This document shows, in pieces, positions 59,846 to 64,000 of a DNA stretch of 64,000 bases. The translations under genes and the position numbers were made by a program. Source of the DNA: Dehalococcoidia bacterium (GTDB lineage: Bacteria > Chloroflexota > Dehalococcoidia > CAUJGQ01); the NCBI GenBank assembly GCA_035310145.1, contig DATGEL010000049.1, positions 1 through 64,000 of the forward strand, read 5' to 3'. Under the pieces are notes generated by a model that was given only the letters and a program-made list of their open reading frames with translations, did no database searches and was not told the origin of the DNA. The stretch's first letter is position 1. The number at the start of each line of letters is the position of its first letter.

Positions 59846-60772
59846 TTACGCGCCGCCGCCGCCGATGGCCGGAAAACCGGGCGAGAGCTCGATCGCCCCG
59901 TCGCGCCCCACGAGCAGACAGAGCGCCCCTTCGCGCTCGACGAAGGCCCGACCGGCGGTGCGGCCCAGCAGCAGTGCCGTTTTCGCCAGCACGTCGGCCT
60001 CGGCCGCGGTTCGCGCCAGCACGGTCGCGGCGGCGAGGTCGGTGGCAGCGCTGGCGCCGGTGCGCGGGTCGATCAGGTGATGCCGTTCCACGCCGTCGCG
60101 CCGCCAGCGCCGCCGCATGATCGACGATGTCGCGAGCGCGGCGTCGCGCACGGCGACCGTGGCGATATCCCGCCCCGGCTCAAACGGGTGCTGCACACCC
60201 GCGAGCCAGTCGCCATCGGCCAGGCGTCCGGACGCACGCAGGTCGCCGCCGGCATTCGCCAGCGCGTTGCCGAGCGGCCGCAGCAGGCTCAGCGCCGCGG
60301 CCACGGCCAGCCCCTTGCCGATGCCGCCGAGATCCAGGTGCATGCCGGCGGGGCGCGTGATCGTGCGGCCGCGCGGCGCAAGTTCCACGTGGCGGAAGGC
60401 GCCAAGGATCGGCCCGGGCGCGGCGGGCGGCGTGCGCGGGGCGCTGTACGGCAGCACGGCGAAGCTGCGATCGTAGCCGGCGGCGCGCAGCGCATCGAGC
60501 ACGGCGGGCTCGAATAGACCACCCGTCCGTGCGGCGGCGTGCAGGGCGGCCCCGACCGTCGTAAACAGCAGCGGCGAGGCGGCAAAGGACTGCCCCGCGG
60601 CGCGATTCAACGCCGCCAGCTCACTGTGCTCAGAGAAGCCGGTGAGCGTCGCCTCATGGCGGTGTAACAGCGCCTCGGCTTCTGCAAAGAGGCCGGCAGC
60701 CCGGCCGCCGTCGCGCGTGTCGGCCAGCAGCTCGATCTCGGTGTTCATCGCGAAGAACGCGTGCCGCTGCAT
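59846..60772 (-). CDS. apbE: FAD:protein FMN transferase
   Basis: 308 residues from ATG 60772. HAFFAMNTEIELLADTRDGG, GMHLDLGGIGKGLAVAAAL, NAGGDLRASG, HHLIDPRTGASAATD and AEADVLAKTALLLG are the ordered blocks of ApbE. The enzyme attaches FMN to Thr/Ser of exported redox proteins using FAD. No lipoprotein or signal peptide is obvious at this start, which is unusual for ApbE. Its likely client is the neighbouring ferric-reductase-like protein, by context. Confidence 0.9.
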   Translation of the reverse strand: MQRHAFFAMNTEIELLADTRDGGRAAGLFAEAEALLHRHEATLTGFSEHSELAALNRAAGQSFAASPLLFTTVGAALHAAARTGGLFEPAVLDALRAAGYDRSFAVLPYSAPRTPPAAPGPILGAFRHVELAPRGRTITRPAGMHLDLGGIGKGLAVAAALSLLRPLGNALANAGGDLRASGRLADGDWLAGVQHPFEPGRDIATVAVRDAALATSSIMRRRWRRDGVERHHLIDPRTGASAATDLAAATVLARTAAEADVLAKTALLLGRTAGRAFVEREGALCLLVGRDGAIELSPGFPAIGGGGA

Positions 60773-60836
60773 CGAGGAACCGCTTCTCACACCGGCGGGC
60801 GAGGCCGAGGGATCCCGGCGCGGGAGCGTCTGGGCT

Positions 60837-62000
60837 TCAGCCGGAACCGCCGGACGCTCGCGCCGGCGGCTCATGCTCCAGGGGCGCAAGCGGGCGCGGC
60901 TCGCCCGTCTCGGGCAGCAGCAGCGCCGGCTGATCGCCCAGGCGGTGATAGATGTACACATACGAGTCGCGCAGCACCGCCGCCACCGGTACCACCAGCA
61001 GCAAGCCCCAGAACCCGGCCAGACGCCCGCCAATCACGATCAGCACGAGGATGACCGCCGGGTGCAGGCGCACCGCGCGGCCCTGGATGCGCGGCACGAC
61101 GATGAAGTCCTTCAGCTCCTGTGTGCCAAAGAGGAAGAGGAAGACCCAGAGCACGCGCAGGCCGGGGTGAGTGGCGAGGACGACGATCAGGGCCGGCGCC
61201 CCGCCCAGCATCGGTCCGATCACCGGGATCAAGTTGGCGACGCCGGCGACGATGCCCAGCGCCAGCGAGAAGCGCACGCCGAACCAGCGCAGACCGATCG
61301 CCGTGACAACGGCGGTGAGCACGCTGAGCAGCAGTTGCGCCCGCACGTATGAGCCGAAGACGGCGCGCGCGTTCGCCACCAGGTACTGCACGTCGGGCCG
61401 CACGCGTTCCGGAAAGAGGGCGACAAAGGCGTTGGAGGCCCGCTCGCGGTCTTTGAGCACGTAGAACGCCCAGAACGGCACGACGATGTAGCTGATCATC
61501 GTCGTCAGGCCAGCGGTCGCGAAGTTGATCGTGCGGCCGGCCACCTGCTGCGCGTAATCGCCGGCCTTGCCGGCAAGCTTGTCGATGTTCTTCTCAAGCT
61601 GATCACGAATCTCGGGCGGAACGTTCTGCTGGTACCAGCCGTTGTTGTCTTGCAGCTCGTGTTGCGCGCGGGTGGCGAGCGTGGGCAGGTCGTTGGCGAA
61701 ACTCTTGCCCTCGTCGAAGATCTGCGGACCCCAGACCGCCCCCGCCGCCAGCACCACGGCGATGAATGCCAGGTAGAGCAGGCCGACGCTGCACGAGAGC
61801 GCCAGGTCGGGATGGCCCTCGCGGAAGGGGAAACCGGCGGCCATCCGATCCACGGCGGGCGCAAAGGCGATCACGAAGATCGCGCCGAGAATGAACGGAG
61901 GCAGGGCGCCGCGCGCGAGGTACAGCAACCAGCCGGCGAGCAGCAGAGCGCCGGCCACCATGGCGATGCGAATGCTGCGCCGCGTACGCTGCTCGGCCAC
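60837..62000 (-). CDS. AI-2E family (PerM-like) transporter
   Basis: 387 residues from GTG 62000, preceded by GGAGGT. About eight spans; the central amphipathic region (EIRDQLEKNIDKLAGKAGDY) and the signature LGIVAGVANLIPVIGPMLGG, then VVPRIQGRAVRLHPAVILVL are typical of the AI-2 exporter/PerM family. Members export autoinducer or act as Na+/H+ antiporters; the substrate is not fixed by sequence. Confidence 0.9.
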   Translation of the reverse strand: MAEQRTRRSIRIAMVAGALLLAGWLLYLARGALPPFILGAIFVIAFAPAVDRMAAGFPFREGHPDLALSCSVGLLYLAFIAVVLAAGAVWGPQIFDEGKSFANDLPTLATRAQHELQDNNGWYQQNVPPEIRDQLEKNIDKLAGKAGDYAQQVAGRTINFATAGLTTMISYIVVPFWAFYVLKDRERASNAFVALFPERVRPDVQYLVANARAVFGSYVRAQLLLSVLTAVVTAIGLRWFGVRFSLALGIVAGVANLIPVIGPMLGGAPALIVVLATHPGLRVLWVFLFLFGTQELKDFIVVPRIQGRAVRLHPAVILVLIVIGGRLAGFWGLLLVVPVAAVLRDSYVYIYHRLGDQPALLLPETGEPRPLAPLEHEPPARASGGSG

Positions 62001-62361
62001 CGGTCCACCTCCGGCGCCGCAATTCTGCCGCGCTCTTCCTGGTTTCGCAAGCAATCTTCTGCGTCGGGAGAGGCGCGACAGGGCGGAGCGGCGTGGCGGC
62101 GCGTGGCATCCCGGTTGGGCACGAGCGCGGCTGGAACAGAGCACGCCGCGGCCACGGCTCCGGGCTAGCCCTGAGTCGCGCGCCTGTGTCAAGCTATTCG
62201 GAGCGCGCCGACACCTCGTCGGGCTACATGGGAGATCTACGCGGCGCGGACCCCGGCGACGCCGGGCCTGCGCCGCTGCGCGCCAGCCCTGTTTTGCCGC
62301 CCATGCAGCGGTGACGGTACGGGTGCACGGCGGTCGCGGCGGGAGGAACAGGAGGCGGCGG
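62001..62361. other. 361-bp gap between divergent genes
   Basis: Only a 6-bp hairpin, CCCGGC-GAC-GCCGGG (62252-62266), and a weak CTATTC hexamer at 62194 were noticed. No convincing gene, repeat or promoter was found. Confidence 0.4.
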
Positions 62362-63759
62362 ATGCGGCTTCAGGCGGGTAGACGCGGGGCACTGGCCCTG
62401 CTGTTGGTGCTCATCGCCCTGCTGGCAGGCAGCTTCGGAACGGCGCCGCTGACGCGTGCACTGGGAACGCGGGCGGCCCTGGCAGCGCCGGCGGCGCCGG
62501 CCGGGCCGGCCGTGGTCGACCAGACGGCCAGCGACAAGCTCGACGTGGTACGTGAAGCCTTCGACGCGCTCTATGGTGGCTTCGACCAGCCGCTGCGCTC
62601 CGACGTGGTGCTCGGGGACGCCTGGGATGGCATAAACATGGCCCTCACCAGCGCGGGCCTCAACCCACTCGGCAGCCCCGCTCTGACCGGGGTCGTGGAC
62701 AGCGACTGGCAGGCGTTCGCCGACGCCTACCGGGGCGCCGTCGGCACCGCCGTCTCGTCGGGTAAGGCGAAACCAAGCGATCTCGCCTACGGCGCGATCA
62801 ACCAGATGGCGAACGCGCGCAACAGTTGCCACACCGCCTTCCTGCCGCCGGACAACAACGCCAGCGCGGACGGTGTCGAGCGCCATCAGCTCACCACGGA
62901 CGTCGGCTTCATCGCCGGCCGCATCAACAACCTCGTCTACCGCGTCTATCCCGACGGCGCCGCGGCGAAGGCTGGGCTGCTGCCCGGCGATACGCTGCTC
63001 AGCAGCAACGGCCAGGGCGATCCCGGCATCCGCCGCCGCATCTTCCGCGCCAACGCCGGCCAGGCGGTGGACATCACCGTACAGCGCCCCGGCGTAGAGC
63101 AGCCGATCGCGCTGACCATCGTGCCCGAAGAAACCGTGCTGCCCTTCGTCCGCACACGGGTGCTGCCCGGCGGCATCGGCGTGATCCAGTGGGACGATTT
63201 CACCCAGGGCGCCGGGATGATCGACGCCATCCGCCAGGCGATCACCGGCTTCCAGCAACAAGGCGTCGTGGGCTGGGTGCTCGACCTGCGCACCAGCCCC
63301 GGCGGCGACGCGCACACGATGGCCGCGATCGCCAGCCTGTTTATGCCCCAGGGGCTGATCGCCACCTCGATCGACCGCGGCGGCGCCCGCGTGCCGGTGA
63401 TGGCCGACGCGAACGCCACCCTGCCAGAGCAGTTGCCGATGGTAGTGCTGATCGAGAACTACAGCGCGTCAGCCGCCGACATCCTGCCTGGCGCTCTGCA
63501 GGACAACCGCCGCGCCTACCTGATCGGCGAGCGCTCGGCCGGCTGCATCGGCAGCGCCATTCTGCATACGCTCTCGGACGGCTCCGGTCTGCAGGTCGAA
63601 GTCGAGCATATCCTGATCGGCAACGATCAGCTCGATCTGAACGGCGTCGGCATCACCCCGGACGAGACGGTCGTGTGGTCGCCGGAAGAGTTGGCCGCCG
63701 GCCAGGATCCGCAGATGGACCGCGCCGCGCAAGTGTTGTTGGCGCAGGCCGGCCAGTGA
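62362..63759 (+). CDS. Exported S41 family (tail-specific protease-like) peptidase with altered active site
   Basis: 465 residues, ATG after AGGAGG. Signal peptide (ALALLLVLIALLAGSFG), a helical N-terminal domain, a PDZ domain at about 190-250 (DGAAAKAGLLPGDTLLSSNG) and the S41 core (GWVLDLRTSPGGD, then nucleophile Ser in ENYSASAADI). The motif that should be G-x-T-F-G-K-G reads GERSAGCIGS, placing Cys where the catalytic Lys belongs. It may be inactive or use other residues, or act as a scaffold. Confidence 0.88.
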   Translation: MRLQAGRRGALALLLVLIALLAGSFGTAPLTRALGTRAALAAPAAPAGPAVVDQTASDKLDVVREAFDALYGGFDQPLRSDVVLGDAWDGINMALTSAGLNPLGSPALTGVVDSDWQAFADAYRGAVGTAVSSGKAKPSDLAYGAINQMANARNSCHTAFLPPDNNASADGVERHQLTTDVGFIAGRINNLVYRVYPDGAAAKAGLLPGDTLLSSNGQGDPGIRRRIFRANAGQAVDITVQRPGVEQPIALTIVPEETVLPFVRTRVLPGGIGVIQWDDFTQGAGMIDAIRQAITGFQQQGVVGWVLDLRTSPGGDAHTMAAIASLFMPQGLIATSIDRGGARVPVMADANATLPEQLPMVVLIENYSASAADILPGALQDNRRAYLIGERSAGCIGSAILHTLSDGSGLQVEVEHILIGNDQLDLNGVGITPDETVVWSPEELAAGQDPQMDRAAQVLLAQAGQ

Positions 63760-63868
63760 GCCGCAATCAGGCTGTCCATCGCGCCCGCCGCGACGCGGCG
63801 CTGCAGCTGAGCCGGCACGTCTGCCGCCCGCGTTTGGACGCCGGCACGAAGGCGTAGAGGAGAAGAGC

Positions 63869-64000
63869 ATGCCCCGTGTTGCCCGCCTGACCGCCGGCAT
63901 CGTCGTGCTGACGTTGCTGCTCGGCGGCGCGCGGCAGCCGCGCGCCGCCGCCGCACCGCTGCAGGCCATCCCCTCCGGCGCGCCGGGTGCGGATGAAGCG
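63869..64000 (+). CDS. Exported protein, N-terminal fragment
   Basis: ATG preceded by GAGGAGAAG, open to the window edge (44 codons). It begins MPRVARLTAGIVVLTLLLGG followed by ARQPRAAAAPLQA, a clear signal peptide with a likely cleavage after the alanines. It starts 109 bp after the S41 gene on the same strand and may be a related exported enzyme; its identity lies outside the window. Confidence 0.7.
   Translation, partial: MPRVARLTAGIVVLTLLLGGARQPRAAAAPLQAIPSGAPGADEA

Overview
This is a chromosomal window from a GC-rich bacterium (well over 60% GC by eye). The gene content points to an aerobic soil- or biofilm-type member of the Chloroflexota, or a near relative. That assignment is inferred from the mix of genes: selB beside nurA/herA, a fused KorA, large PAS/GAF kinases, a P450, a GMC oxidoreductase, split chromate-resistance ChrB genes and many SDR enzymes. 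No rRNA, tRNA, IS transposase, prophage or CRISPR array was seen. Both ends cut genes: a class III cyclase-type gene at the left and an exported protein at the right.

Layout. 1-6830: SDR dehydrogenase divergent from a LacI regulator, then DinB, followed by a leftward operon (multi-sensor kinase, unknown protein, Gfo/Idh/MocA oxidoreductase). 7061-13309: small metabolic genes (crotonase, Nudix, CMD, amidohydrolase, MFS pump) separated by degenerate heptanucleotide repeats. 13549-17345: korAB for a 2-oxoacid:ferredoxin oxidoreductase, divergent from a LysR regulator. 17438-24982: exported PKD protein, cytochrome P450, phosphoesterase, PECR-like reductase, membrane and lipoproteins, and an excisionase-like HTH protein. 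25221-31120: selB, nurA, two small genes and herA, largely overlapping or closely spaced. 31144-36233: a NarL-type two-component pair, small stress-type proteins (DUF6582-like, BON) and a three-PAS kinase. 36305-42360: VOC protein, polysaccharide deacetylase, Na+/H+ antiporter, a tandem hairpin array, zinc alcohol dehydrogenase, DUF1003 protein, a zinc-ribbon gene behind a LexA-type promoter, and a flavin oxidase. 42584-49854: a PP2C phosphatase with an apparent external LysM-like tail, a 1212-residue fused ABC exporter, a PIN/antitoxin pair lying between that gene and the degraded 3' end of a paralogue, and a retropepsin-like pair. 49981-52687: chromate-resistance-type genes with ChrB split and its C-terminal part duplicated. 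52853-64000: GMC oxidoreductase, SDR, Asp-box propeller, a frameshifted FAD-oxidase pseudogene, a ferric-reductase/ApbE flavin module, an AI-2E/PerM permease and an S41 peptidase.

Three signals are not ordinary genes. (1) At 39406-39667, an array with two copies of a unit 130 bp apart whose hairpin stems differ in sequence but keep pairing. (2) Period-7 degenerate repeats, resembling cyanobacterial STRR elements, that often touch stop codons. (3) GAAC-N4-GTTC palindromes of the Gram-positive LexA type placed inside TTGACA promoters at 8385 and 41507, suggesting a small SOS regulon. Several genes also have a -10-like hexamer only 6-9 nt before the start codon, which suggests leaderless mRNAs.
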